DNA of 64,000 nt from Chryseobacterium sp. JM1 (lineage in GTDB: Bacteria > Bacteroidota > Bacteroidia > Flavobacteriales > Weeksellaceae): the NCBI RefSeq assembly GCF_000737715.1, contig NZ_JPRN01000002.1:248001-312000 (forward strand). Direction: 5' to 3'. Every line of letters starts with the position of its first letter. The stretch's first letter is position 1. A program made the position numbers and the translations under genes. Positions 18,150 to 27,041 of the stretch are shown one piece after another. The notes below the pieces were generated by a model. It was not told the origin of the DNA and did not search any database. It worked only from the letters and a program-made list of their open reading frames with translations.

Positions 18150-19256
18150 ATGAACTCATTTTCTAAATATTTAATTTCCGCAATTCTGTTTTTAAGCCTC
18201 CAAAGCTGCGGGCACAGTGACAAACCCGAGCAAAAAAAGACGGCTGCTTCAGCAACTCCGGAAATTGAAGCCATTAATCCCAAACAGGGAGATTTTGCAT
18301 CTTCCAGAACCATTCCCGGTGAACTTCAGCCTTACCAGAAGGTTGACGTTTATGCTAAAATAAGCAGCTTTGTGAAAAAACTGTATGTAGATGTCGGTAA
18401 TGAAGTGAAAGCGGGACAACTTCTCGCGACTCTGGAAGCTCCGGAACTTAATGCCCAGCAAAGTGCCGCCGCCTCTGCTTTAAAATCTAAAGAAGCGATT
18501 TATATTGCCAGTAAAGCCAAGTACGACCGTTTAAAAGAAACCAGTAAAACTCCGGGAACGATTTCTGCCCTCGATCTGGAACAGGCTCTGGCAGCCCAAA
18601 GATCAGACATCGCCCAGCTGGAATCCGCAAAAGCTTCTTACAGAGAGGTGATAGATGTTAAAAATTATCTTCAGATCAGAGCGCCTTTCAGTGGGAATAT
18701 TGCGGTGAGAAATGTAAGTGCAGGAGCTTATGTAGGCCCTTCAGGAAAAGGATCTGAACTTCCGATGTTCAATCTGGTACAGCAGGACAGGCTGCGTCTG
18801 ATCGTCAATGTTCCTGAATTTTATACAGGCAGCCTTAATAAAGAAGGTGACATCAAATTCTCTGTACAGTCTCTTCCGGGCGAAACCTTTACCGCAAAGA
18901 TATCCAGATCGGCAGGTGCTCTTGACAGCCGTTTACGCTCACAATCTGTAGAGATGGATGTGTACAATAAAGATAAAAGACTGCTTCCGGGAATGGTGGC
19001 TAATGTGATCCTTCCTTTAAGCGAAAATAATAAGACATTATCTGTTCCTACGTCTGCGGTTTTAAATTCCTCTTTAGGTGTCTTTGTGATCCGGGTTGAA
19101 AAAAATACAGCTCAATGGGTTCCGGTAACATCAGGAATTTCAAATGGTGACACGACTACCATCATAGGTTCTGTCACTCCGGATGATATAATTGTTAAAA
19201 GTGCCTCAGAGGAGATCAGAGACGGGCAAGGCATCAAAATTAAGCTTTTAAAATAA
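18150..19256 (+). CDS. RND periplasmic adaptor (membrane fusion) lipoprotein
   Basis: A 368-residue adaptor joining pump and outer-membrane channel. The signal peptide has a lipobox ending at C20 (FLSLQSC), so it is a lipoprotein. Next come the half-lipoyl segment (VDVYAKISSFVKKLYVDVGNEVKAGQLLATLEAP spans about 68-101), a helical hairpin (about 105-165), the second lipoyl half (IRAPFSGNIAVRNVSAGAYV) and beta-barrel and membrane-proximal domains. It is the last gene of the operon, 30 bp after the pump, and a large hairpin follows. No metal-binding extensions like those of CusB are seen. Confidence 0.94.
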   Translation: MNSFSKYLISAILFLSLQSCGHSDKPEQKKTAASATPEIEAINPKQGDFASSRTIPGELQPYQKVDVYAKISSFVKKLYVDVGNEVKAGQLLATLEAPELNAQQSAAASALKSKEAIYIASKAKYDRLKETSKTPGTISALDLEQALAAQRSDIAQLESAKASYREVIDVKNYLQIRAPFSGNIAVRNVSAGAYVGPSGKGSELPMFNLVQQDRLRLIVNVPEFYTGSLNKEGDIKFSVQSLPGETFTAKISRSAGALDSRLRSQSVEMDVYNKDKRLLPGMVANVILPLSENNKTLSVPTSAVLNSSLGVFVIRVEKNTAQWVPVTSGISNGDTTTIIGSVTPDDIIVKSASEEIRDGQGIKIKLLK

Positions 19257-19341
19257 GCTCTTTTTGGTAAAGAATATTTGATCGGCTTTTCTCCCTGAAT
19301 TTTACAAAAGCTGCATATTTAAAGGAAAGTAGAATTATTTT

Positions 19342-19412
19342 GTTAAAGAATCATAATAAAAAAAACCGCAGACCCACCAAAAACAGGCGGTTGCGGTTTG
19401 TTTTTCTTTAAC
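19342..19412 (+). terminator. efflux operon terminator, long stem
   Basis: The core stem is AACCGCA (19364-19370) with TGCGGTT (19392-19398), followed by TTGTTTTTC. An outer pair GTTAAAGAA / TTCTTTAAC extends the fold. Confidence 0.75.
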
Positions 19413-19550
19413 ATACTTAAATAATATGTTAAAATGTGTTAAATAAAGAACCTGACAATAATCATATCAGGGCTCTTTTGCTCGGAATCTCTACTTTTGT
19501 AATGCTTTGTGAAAATAAATATTCCTTTTAACACGGATAATCAAATATAT

Positions 19551-20261
19551 ATGAAGAAAAGAGTTTTGTTTTATTTAGTTGCTTTAGTGTCTACAGTATC
19601 AGTTCAATCTTGCGCTACAAATTATGTAGTTTCACAGCCAGCAACTTACGCTAAAGAATACAAAACAGATGCCAAACTAGCTTCTATCGATAACAAGAAA
19701 ATGGAGCAGGATAAGCAAAGGCTTATTGATTCTTTTCTAGCCGAAAAGGCCGCATCTATCGCCAACGCGAAAAAAGCCATTAAGAATTCTGAGATTGCAA
19801 AAGCAGTCAAATACAATAAAACGATCGATAATATCCTAACAGAAGCTGAAACATACCTTGGAACTCCATACAGATACGGAGGAATGACCAGAAGGGGTAT
19901 TGATTGTTCAGCTTTCGTTCTTTCTGTATTCGGAGCAGCAGCGGGGCTTAGCTTACCAAGAGTAGCAGCTTCTCAGGCTCAGGAAGGGGAAAGTATTGAA
20001 AAAGGAGACCTTCAGAAAGGGGACTTAATCTTCTTTTCACACGGAAGAAGAATTTCTCACGTAGGTATCGTAGAAAGTGTAACTGAAGAAGGAGAAATCA
20101 AATTCATCCACGCAGCCACTTCTAAAGGGGTAATGATCTCATCGCTGAATGATTCTTACTGGGGACCAAAATTCAGGTTTGCCAAAAGAGTGATCAACGA
20201 GAACGGAGATGCTTATAACAACTTAGCTTCTTCTACTCCATCCACAGCGACAAGTTTTTAA
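19551..20261 (+). CDS. NlpC/P60 family peptidoglycan hydrolase lipoprotein
   Basis: I start the gene at the ATG at 19551, which gives a lipoprotein signal with C21 (VQSC); an upstream in-frame ATG at 19509 adds an unlikely N-terminal extension. The 236-residue product has a Lys/Ala-rich helical region (about 40-95) and then an NlpC/P60 domain. The catalytic triad candidates are C119 (GIDCSAF), H170 (SHVGIV) and H187 (FIHAAT). The family cleaves peptide cross-links in peptidoglycan, usually D-Glu-meso-DAP bonds. It is monocistronic with a terminator, and a -7-like TACTTTTG lies at 19492-19499. Confidence 0.93.
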   Translation: MKKRVLFYLVALVSTVSVQSCATNYVVSQPATYAKEYKTDAKLASIDNKKMEQDKQRLIDSFLAEKAASIANAKKAIKNSEIAKAVKYNKTIDNILTEAETYLGTPYRYGGMTRRGIDCSAFVLSVFGAAAGLSLPRVAASQAQEGESIEKGDLQKGDLIFFSHGRRISHVGIVESVTEEGEIKFIHAATSKGVMISSLNDSYWGPKFRFAKRVINENGDAYNNLASSTPSTATSF

Positions 20262-20286
20262 TATTAAATAATTGATTTAAATAATG

Positions 20287-20315
20287 AAGCCATCAGATAT
20301 CTGATGGCTTTTTTA
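20287..20315 (+). terminator. terminator after the NlpC/P60 gene
   Basis: AAGCCATCAG (20287-20296) pairs with CTGATGGCTT (20301-20310) around an ATAT loop, then T residues. Confidence 0.9.
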
Positions 20316-20510
20316 TTTTGGAGCAAATGATCTTTGAATGTTTTTTACTACCCCGTCTTTTTGCTTTGCAAAAATCCACCCCTTCAGAGAATGGGAATGA
20401 TGGTGGACGGGAAATGAATTTTCGGGGTATCTACAAAGGGTTATTTAATTTTCCAGATGAGGGTCTGTATGAAGAATAGGTTTTGGCTAAAGTCTTTATT
20501 GTAATCCTCT

Positions 20511-20528
20511 GACGGGTTAAAACCCGTC
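20511..20528. repeat. REP-like hairpin 1
   Basis: GACGGGTTAAAACCCGTC is a perfect palindrome, followed by GCTATTGAAT. Its layout matches hairpin 2 downstream. Confidence 0.75.
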
Positions 20529-20618
20529 GCTATTGAATAATTTGAGGATAGGCTTCAGAATAGGTGAACCCATGGAATGACTCTTTTTCTCAACATAACC
20601 GATGCAAATAAATACAGA

Positions 20619-20638
20619 AGGCGGGCTAAAGCCCGCCT
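20619..20638. repeat. REP-like hairpin 2
   Basis: AGGCGGGCTAAAGCCCGCCT is an inverted repeat with a four-base TAAA loop, followed by CCATTGAAT. It shares the core GGGyTAAArCCCG and the ATTGAAT tail with hairpin 1, 91 bp upstream. Confidence 0.75.
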
Positions 20639-20719
20639 CCATTGAATTTTTAATTATATAAGCCATAGGAGGTTTTTACGACCTTCATTCTCTAACTTCT
20701 AATCTCTAGCTTCTAGCTT

Positions 20720-21298
20720 CTAATCCCTATCGATTTCAATATCCAGTTTATAAAGAAGTCCGTGTACTTCGGAAAGTGAAAATTTCGCTTTTTTAAGCCT
20801 GTTTACGGCAGGATCTATGGAATAATTGAAGGAGGTTCTGAAATCTGCTTTTTCAAGGTTTGTACGATCGAATATGGCGCCGGACAAATCACAGTTTTTA
20901 AATACTGAATTGGACAGGTCACATTCAGCAAAATCGGTTTCTATTAATTTGGAATTTATGAATAGGGTCTTTTTAACTGAAGTATTATAAAACACAGCAT
21001 TGTTGAGAGCGCATCCATCAAAAGTAAATGAAAGTCCAAAGCCATTGCAGTCATTGAACTGGAGCCCAAACATTTTGCATTCTTTGAAAGTAACGGTACG
21101 GAAAGCTGTTTTAACCAGTTTGGCCATACTCAGATTACAACCGATGAACTCACAGTCTGTGAAACTGAAATCTGAAAGATCTGCGTATTCAAAACCGTAG
21201 TTCCTGAAGGTACAGTTTTCGTATTCGCCAGTTGATAAGGGTTGATCTGCAAAATTGATGTTTTGGAAATCCTGATCTGAGATATATGCCTGTTTCAT
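20720..21298 (-). CDS. pentapeptide-repeat protein
   Basis: The 192 residues are built mainly from A(D/N)LSx-type five-residue repeats, seen clearly as YADLSDFSFTDCEFIGCNLS, LIETDFAECDLSNSVFKNCDL and NLEKADF. These fold as a right-handed quadrilateral beta helix. The C-terminal cap (NYSIDPAVNRLKKAKF) is non-repetitive. Size and Cys/Phe pattern are broadly like Qnr/McbG proteins that mimic DNA and protect gyrase, but the function is not shown. The 3' end of the gene runs into a degenerate CTTCTAATC repeat tract. Confidence 0.88.
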   Translation of the reverse strand: MKQAYISDQDFQNINFADQPLSTGEYENCTFRNYGFEYADLSDFSFTDCEFIGCNLSMAKLVKTAFRTVTFKECKMFGLQFNDCNGFGLSFTFDGCALNNAVFYNTSVKKTLFINSKLIETDFAECDLSNSVFKNCDLSGAIFDRTNLEKADFRTSFNYSIDPAVNRLKKAKFSLSEVHGLLYKLDIEIDRD

Positions 21299-21371
21299 TT
21301 TGGTATTAATTCATAAGTAATCCTTATTAGCCTTTCGCACTAATTATAAAGATTTTGAGAAAGAATAAAGC

Positions 21372-22601
21372 TTACACCAAGCTGTTCTTATCCGAATAAT
21401 TAAGTTTAAAGAAAATAAAAGTCATCATAGAAAAGGCAAGCAGTGAGCTTCCTCCATAACTGAAATAAGGGAGCGGAATACCCACGGTCGGGAAAAGCCC
21501 CATAACCATTCCTAAATTGATGGTAAAGTGCATCATGAGGATGGAAGCAAAGCAATACCCGAATACACGGTTAAAGGCTGATTTCTGCTGTTCCGCGAGA
21601 TAGTAGATTCTTCCAATGTACACCATGTAACATAAGACCAGAACGGCACTTCCTACAAAGCCCCATTCCTCGCCTACTGTACAGAAAATATAATCGGTTT
21701 CCTGTTCCGGAACGAATTTCCCCTGGGTTACAGATCCTTCACGGTATCCTTTTCCTAAAAGCCCACCGGATCCGATGGCTGTTTTTGAATATAATAAGTT
21801 GTACCCGGAGGTATCTCTAAATGCTTTTTCTCCTTTATAAAGAACCTCAATTCTTTCTCTCTGGTGCTTTGGTAGTTTTTCTAAAATGTATGGCGATCCG
21901 AAAGCCAGTCCGCATAGTAATATAATTGACCCGGCAATTCCTGAAATAGAGATCACATCCCAGGACATTCTATGATAATTCATAGCAATCAGAACTCCGG
22001 CAATGATAACCACGGCCAATGCCACATATAAAGGAGGGACAGCAAGAGAAATCAAAAAGACTCCTGCAAATATAAATCCTACCCCAAACAAAAGACCGTT
22101 CAGTCCTTCTCTGTATAAAGCGATAAAGAATGCAATAAATACAAGCATGGAACCTACATCGGGAATCATCAGAACCACTGCTGCGGGAATTCCGATAATG
22201 GCTAAAACAGTCCAGAGTGATTTTTTAACCTTTAGATTAAAATCCGGCCCGGAAACATAGTTCGCCAACATAAGTGCTGTTCCTATTTTTGCAAATTCAA
22301 CAGGCTGCATGGTAAAGCTTCCGAATTTGTACCAGTTTTTCTGACCCAGGATTTCTTTACCGAAAGGAAAAAGTCCTATCAAAAGTAAGACTCCTCCGAT
22401 ATAGATAATACCTGACATATTCTCGAAGAACTTACTTCTTCCCACGAATATAATTAACCCGACGAATAAAGAAATACAGAAGAATACCAACTGTTTTTCT
22501 CCTAATTTCTGGTCAACACTGTAGATATTGGCAATGGCAAAAATGCAAAGCAGGAAATACAGCCCCAGTCCTAGTTTATCTATTCCTTCTGCCCACTTCA
22601 T
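21372..22601 (-). CDS. rodA: SEDS glycosyltransferase RodA
   Basis: RodA polymerises lipid II into glycan strands during elongation and works with PBP2. This 409-residue protein has about ten membrane helices and SEDS landmarks: KIGTALMLANY, GSMLVF, the loop with GLLGKGYREGSVTQGKFVPEQETDYIF (within residues 278-305) and a C-terminal PTVGIPLPYFSYGGSSLL. The start overlaps the PBP2 stop by 4 bp. It is the last gene of the five-gene shape operon. Confidence 0.96.
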   Translation of the reverse strand: MKWAEGIDKLGLGLYFLLCIFAIANIYSVDQKLGEKQLVFFCISLFVGLIIFVGRSKFFENMSGIIYIGGVLLLIGLFPFGKEILGQKNWYKFGSFTMQPVEFAKIGTALMLANYVSGPDFNLKVKKSLWTVLAIIGIPAAVVLMIPDVGSMLVFIAFFIALYREGLNGLLFGVGFIFAGVFLISLAVPPLYVALAVVIIAGVLIAMNYHRMSWDVISISGIAGSIILLCGLAFGSPYILEKLPKHQRERIEVLYKGEKAFRDTSGYNLLYSKTAIGSGGLLGKGYREGSVTQGKFVPEQETDYIFCTVGEEWGFVGSAVLVLCYMVYIGRIYYLAEQQKSAFNRVFGYCFASILMMHFTINLGMVMGLFPTVGIPLPYFSYGGSSLLAFSMMTFIFFKLNYSDKNSLV

Positions 22602-24604
22602 TGCTTTACTTTTTTAGCGTTGTTTTTTGTTTCTTCGTCTATTTTCTTCTGCAGTTTTATTTTCTGCTCCTTGATAAAATTCAGACTGTCCTGTTTTCTT
22701 TTCAGCTTAACAGAATCTGCTTTAGGATCTTTGTATAAACCTTTACGCTTCAGATCCGCTACCCATTGTCTTTTGTACTCAGGCATAAAGGTGGCACCGG
22801 TCATCTTCTTGTAAAGGTTTTCTCTCTTCAGATCTCCCGTAATATATTTTTCAGCGATCACCGTACAGGCTGGACCTGCCCATGTGGCACCAAATCCGGC
22901 ATGTTCCATTACTGCCGCCACCACAATTCTTGGCTTGTCTGCAGGAGCAATTAAAACGAAAATCGAGTTATCTTTTCCCTGAGGTACCTGTGCCGTACCT
23001 GTTTTGGCCAGCTGAGTGAAGTCGTTGGATTTCAAACTTCTTGCGGTACCTCTTAATACTACGGCCTCCATCCCTTTCAGTACAGGTTCGAAGTGTTTTG
23101 GGTCTACAAGGGTCTGATGTTTTGTTTTAAATCTTTTATCCGGATTAGGTTTTCCGTCAATAGATTTAACGATATGAGGAGTGTAGAACCAGCCTTTATT
23201 GGCAATGGCCGCGACATAATTGGCTAACTGAAGAGGTGTCACCAAGACATCTCCCTGTCCCATTCCGTTAAAAATAGAACCATTCATGGTATAGTCACCC
23301 GTCCAGTCTTTTTTACCGCTTCTCTTTTCGTAAAACTTCCCGGTAGGAATTCTTCCCGGTGAACCAACGGCAATATCATTGTTCAGATATTCTCCTACCC
23401 CAAAGCTGCTCATGATCTTTTTCCACTCATCCACTCCTCTGGAAGGATCTTTCGGATATTTATTCATGATCGCAATAAAGGCATGCGAGAAATAACAGTT
23501 ACTGGACACCTGAATAGAAGGAATCAAAGGATCTGCGCCTCCGTGACCTTTAATTCTCAAACCTCTGTAGAAAAATCCGCCGCCACATGGGAAAACGGTA
23601 TTTTCATCCATTACACCCATCTGCATTCCTGCCAGAGCAGTCAGCAATTTGAAGGTAGATCCCGGAGGATAAGCCGCCTGAACAGATCGGTCAAACGTAG
23701 GTTTATTTTCGTATAATGTATCTTTCGATAATGCGTAAAGATTTTTTGATTTATAAGGACCTGTAAATAAATTCGGATCAATATCCGGGCCGGTCGCCAT
23801 AGTCAGAATCTCTCCGTTATTAGGATCAATGGCTACAATAGCTCCGTGTTTTCCCACCAGCATTTCTTCTGCCATTCTCTGAAGATCGTAATCAATGGTC
23901 AGCGTGATATCTTTTCCGGTAATAACGTCTTTATCTAAGGTTCCGTTTTTGTAAGAACCAATATTTCGAAGTTTAATATCTTTCTGGATATACTTCATCC
24001 CTTTTACGCCGCGAAGTTCTTTTTCGTAAGATTTCTCAACCCCGGTTTTTCCGATAAAATCTCCCGGAAGATAATAAACTGAGTCTTTCTTGATTTCTCT
24101 TTCATTCACTTCACTGGTGTATCCCAAAAGGTTTCCGGAAGTTCCCACTTCATACTGACGCTGAGGTCTGGACACAATACTGAATGCAGGATATTTGAAA
24201 ATAATCTCCTGTACTCTGGCAATATCTTCTCTGCTGAGGTCCTTCAGAAAGGTCATCGGGGTCAGCTTGGAATAATATTTTTCTTTTTTGATGATGTCGA
24301 TTCTTTTGATAAAATCGGGTTTGCTGATCTGCATCAGATTACAGAATCCCAATGTATCAAAATCAGGCTTCATGAGTGCCTGTGTAAAGGATATTTCGTA
24401 AGCAGGCTGATTTCCTACCAGGATCTTTCCGTTTCTGTCGAAAACGACACCCCTTTGTGGAATGACGTATTCAATTTTAATGGAAGTGTTAGCCGCATTT
24501 AAGGCATAACGGTCTGTAAACATCTGCAAATATGCAAGCCTCGCCACAAAAATAAGAGCGATTACGACTAAGGCAGAAAAGATTTTTAAATAACGTGTGT
24601 TCAA
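22598..24604 (-). CDS. mrdA: penicillin-binding protein 2 (transpeptidase)
   Basis: PBP2 cross-links peptidoglycan during lateral growth together with RodA. The 668 residues include an N-terminal membrane anchor (about 8-26), a dimerisation/pedestal region and a transpeptidase domain. The three active-site motifs are STFK (about residue 319), SSN (SSNCYF) and KTG (AKTGTAQVPQGK). A Lys-rich tail of about 60 residues (DSVKLKRKQDSLNF onward) is longer than in E. coli and probably disordered. It overlaps mreD and rodA by 4 bp each. Confidence 0.96.
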   Translation of the reverse strand: MNTRYLKIFSALVVIALIFVARLAYLQMFTDRYALNAANTSIKIEYVIPQRGVVFDRNGKILVGNQPAYEISFTQALMKPDFDTLGFCNLMQISKPDFIKRIDIIKKEKYYSKLTPMTFLKDLSREDIARVQEIIFKYPAFSIVSRPQRQYEVGTSGNLLGYTSEVNEREIKKDSVYYLPGDFIGKTGVEKSYEKELRGVKGMKYIQKDIKLRNIGSYKNGTLDKDVITGKDITLTIDYDLQRMAEEMLVGKHGAIVAIDPNNGEILTMATGPDIDPNLFTGPYKSKNLYALSKDTLYENKPTFDRSVQAAYPPGSTFKLLTALAGMQMGVMDENTVFPCGGGFFYRGLRIKGHGGADPLIPSIQVSSNCYFSHAFIAIMNKYPKDPSRGVDEWKKIMSSFGVGEYLNNDIAVGSPGRIPTGKFYEKRSGKKDWTGDYTMNGSIFNGMGQGDVLVTPLQLANYVAAIANKGWFYTPHIVKSIDGKPNPDKRFKTKHQTLVDPKHFEPVLKGMEAVVLRGTARSLKSNDFTQLAKTGTAQVPQGKDNSIFVLIAPADKPRIVVAAVMEHAGFGATWAGPACTVIAEKYITGDLKRENLYKKMTGATFMPEYKRQWVADLKRKGLYKDPKADSVKLKRKQDSLNFIKEQKIKLQKKIDEETKNNAKKVKQ

Positions 24605-25107
24605 ACTTTTTGTTTGATTTTAAATATTAATGCGTAAACAACGATAAATATAAAGGAAATTATACTTGTGATCACTACATTAAGTAATATTTCAAAAAAA
24701 CGGCTAAATTTAAAAAATTCTATATACTGCACTAAAAGCTGATGCAGGAAGATACTCGAGAACAGAAACAGCAAAAACTGCGCCCACTGGAGGGACTGAA
24801 AAGAGAAAAAGTCTGTGGAAGTATCTGTGGAAGTTCTGAAGATCAACGTTCTGAAATACGCGATCAACGTGGTTGCAAATGCATTGATTCCCCATGAATA
24901 GAGGAATGCATCTACAGAAAGTCCTATTAAAAAGCTTAAAGCTAAAAACTGATATTTATTTCTGAAGAAAGGATAAAACATGACGAAAACCGGATAAAGA
25001 ACCGGTGTGTACTTTCCGAAAATAGTGATCCTGTTGAGTACAAAAATCTGTAATGCAACCAGGAAGATCATGATCAATATATCGGTAAATAAAGTCCTGC
25101 TAATCAT
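24601..25107 (-). CDS. mreD: rod shape-determining protein MreD
   Basis: A 168-residue, very hydrophobic protein with about five membrane segments, the size and position expected for MreD between mreC and mrdA. It helps link MreC to the elongasome. Sequence conservation in this family is low, so the call leans on context: it overlaps mreC by 8 bp and mrdA by 4 bp. Confidence 0.9.
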   Translation of the reverse strand: MISRTLFTDILIMIFLVALQIFVLNRITIFGKYTPVLYPVFVMFYPFFRNKYQFLALSFLIGLSVDAFLYSWGINAFATTLIAYFRTLIFRTSTDTSTDFFSFQSLQWAQFLLFLFSSIFLHQLLVQYIEFFKFSRFFEILLNVVITSIISFIFIVVYALIFKIKQKV

Positions 25108-25954
25108 TTTCTTTTTTTATTACGGTCTGCAATGTATCCTGAATTCTCTGTACTTCGGCTTTCTTAAGATTTTTCACAACGAATACTTTACTCAAAGCAC
25201 CCATTTTTTCACTCAGCTCCACTGAGATATCCCAGAAACCTGTTTTATTGTCTACAGAATATCCTGCGATGGTTCCGATCATGACGCCTTTAGGAAAAAT
25301 AGCAGATTTACCGTCTGTAACAACAGTATCTCCCACTTTTAAGGCTACATATTTAGGAATATCAGCAAGGTGCATTACTCTGGAATTATCACCATTCCAC
25401 GTTAAAGTTCCAAAATATCCGGAATTTTTCAACGATGCGTTGATTCTGATTTTATTAACACTAAGAACAGACTGTACCAAAGCGTAGCTGTCTGTAGAAT
25501 TGATAACGATCCCCGCAATTCCTTTAGGAGCCATAACGCCCATTTGAGGAAAAACACCGTCTCTGCGGCCACGGTTGATCGTAAAATAGTTGTTTCTTCT
25601 GTTGATGCTGTTAAACACGATTTCACCGTCTACAAAAGTATAGATCTGCCCACCGCCTAACGTATCATGTACTTTTTTGAATACAGGATTCTTGGCTCCC
25701 TCTTTTCCATAAAGCTGGAGCATCAGAGATTTATTCTGAGCTACAAGATCTTCATTGATCTGTTTCAGTTTCAGATATGAAACCCCTTCATCTATATACC
25801 CCGAAATCCATGAATTCAGCGCAGCCGACTGGCCAGCTACCCATGATTTCTGCATGGCGTTTTTAGAGAATATAAGAACCAGAGCAACAATCTGCAGGAA
25901 TATAAAGAAGACAAAAAGAGCGTTCTTCGAAAATAGTCTCAGCAAAAATCCCAT
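25100..25954 (-). CDS. mreC: rod shape-determining protein MreC
   Basis: MreC is a periplasmic scaffold that activates PBP2/RodA. The 284 residues start with a membrane anchor (about 9-28), then a coiled-coil segment (LKQINEDLVAQNKSLMLQL) and a beta-rich domain. That domain contains GRRDGVFPQMGVMAPKGIAG and VGDTVVTDGKSAIFPKGVMIG, both typical MreC motifs. It lies 28 bp after mreB. Confidence 0.95.
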   Translation of the reverse strand: MGFLLRLFSKNALFVFFIFLQIVALVLIFSKNAMQKSWVAGQSAALNSWISGYIDEGVSYLKLKQINEDLVAQNKSLMLQLYGKEGAKNPVFKKVHDTLGGGQIYTFVDGEIVFNSINRRNNYFTINRGRRDGVFPQMGVMAPKGIAGIVINSTDSYALVQSVLSVNKIRINASLKNSGYFGTLTWNGDNSRVMHLADIPKYVALKVGDTVVTDGKSAIFPKGVMIGTIAGYSVDNKTGFWDISVELSEKMGALSKVFVVKNLKKAEVQRIQDTLQTVIKKEND

Positions 25955-25982
25955 TCAGATGTATTGTCGTAAAAAGTTAAAA

Positions 25983-27008
25983 TTATTTAATTAAGAAATT
26001 GAATTTATCCATATTCTTAAGGGCAATACCGGTTCCGCGAACAACAGCTCTCAACGGATCTTCTGCTACAAATACAGGAAGACCAGTCTTTTTGTGCAAT
26101 CTGTCTGCAAGACCTCTTAATAAAGCACCTCCTCCAGCAAGATAGATACCTGTTTTATAAATATCAGCAGCCAGTTCCGGTGGCGTAAGAGAAAGCGTTT
26201 CCATTACCGCATCCTCAATTCTGATAATGGATTTGTCTAATGCACGCGCAATTTCTTTGTAGCCTACCATAATTTCTTTCGGCTTCCCTGTAATAAGGTC
26301 TCTACCCTGTACCGGGATATCTTCAATGTCTACATCAAGATCTTCCACTGCAGAACCTACTTCAATTTTGATTCTTTCAGCCGTTCTCTCTCCGATGTAA
26401 AGGTTATGGTGAGTTCTTAAGTAATAAGCGATATCGTTGGTAAATACGTCACCTGCAATTTTCACAGATTTGTCACATACGATACCTCCTAAAGCTACCA
26501 CTGCAATTTCCGTAGTACCACCACCTATGTCGATGATCATATTTCCTTCAGGTTTCTGTACGTCTATACCCACCCCTATTGCCGCAGCCATTGGTTCGTA
26601 AATCAGTCTTACTTCTTTAGCGTTTACTTTCTGAGCAGAATCTCTTACCGCTCTTTTTTCAACTTCAGTAATGCCAGAAGGGATACAGATCACGATTCTC
26701 AGTGCCGGCTGTATGAATCTACCTTTAATTCCAGGAATTTTTTTGATAAATTCTTTGATCATGTGTTCAGAAGCGTGGAAATCTGCAATCACCCCATCTT
26801 TCAACGGACGGATGGTCTTGATATCCTCGTGAGTTTTACCCTGCATATGCTTGGCCTGCTCGCCGACCGCAATGGGCCTACCCGTAGAACGTTCAATTGC
26901 AACAATTGACGGCTGATCTATAACAATTTTATTATTATGGATGATAAGGGTATTGGCAGTACCAAGGTCTATCGCAATTTCTTGCGTAAACATATCGAAT
27001 AAACTCAT
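25983..27008 (-). CDS. mreB: actin-like cell shape protein MreB
   Basis: The first gene of the shape operon encodes a 341-residue bacterial actin that forms membrane-associated filaments guiding elongation. Actin-fold motifs are visible: phosphate 1 IDLGTANTLI (residues about 14-23), the connect/phosphate 2 region IIDIGGGTTEIAVV and the adenosine motif YLAGGGALLRGL. The N-terminal MSLFDMF may serve as a membrane-binding amphipathic stretch. Confidence 0.97.
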   Translation of the reverse strand: MSLFDMFTQEIAIDLGTANTLIIHNNKIVIDQPSIVAIERSTGRPIAVGEQAKHMQGKTHEDIKTIRPLKDGVIADFHASEHMIKEFIKKIPGIKGRFIQPALRIVICIPSGITEVEKRAVRDSAQKVNAKEVRLIYEPMAAAIGVGIDVQKPEGNMIIDIGGGTTEIAVVALGGIVCDKSVKIAGDVFTNDIAYYLRTHHNLYIGERTAERIKIEVGSAVEDLDVDIEDIPVQGRDLITGKPKEIMVGYKEIARALDKSIIRIEDAVMETLSLTPPELAADIYKTGIYLAGGGALLRGLADRLHKKTGLPVFVAEDPLRAVVRGTGIALKNMDKFNFLIK

Positions 27009-27033
27009 ATTTTTCTTCTGATTTTAAGTTTAC

Positions 27034-27041
27034 AAAGATAT
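27034..27041 (-). promoter_or_regulatory. -7 element of the mre operon
   Basis: TATCTTTG on the minus strand, 26 bp before the mreB start; no clear -33 TTG. Confidence 0.55.

Larger units (their letters stand above)
20316..20719. other. gene-free gap rich in repeat relics
   Basis: About 400 bp with no credible gene. It holds a degenerate segment around 20350-20410 (CCACCCCTTCAGAGAATGGGAAT), two related perfect hairpins at 20511-20528 and 20619-20638, and a run of CTTCTAATCTCTAG-like units at about 20690-20719. It looks like a landing zone for small intergenic repeats. Confidence 0.7.
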
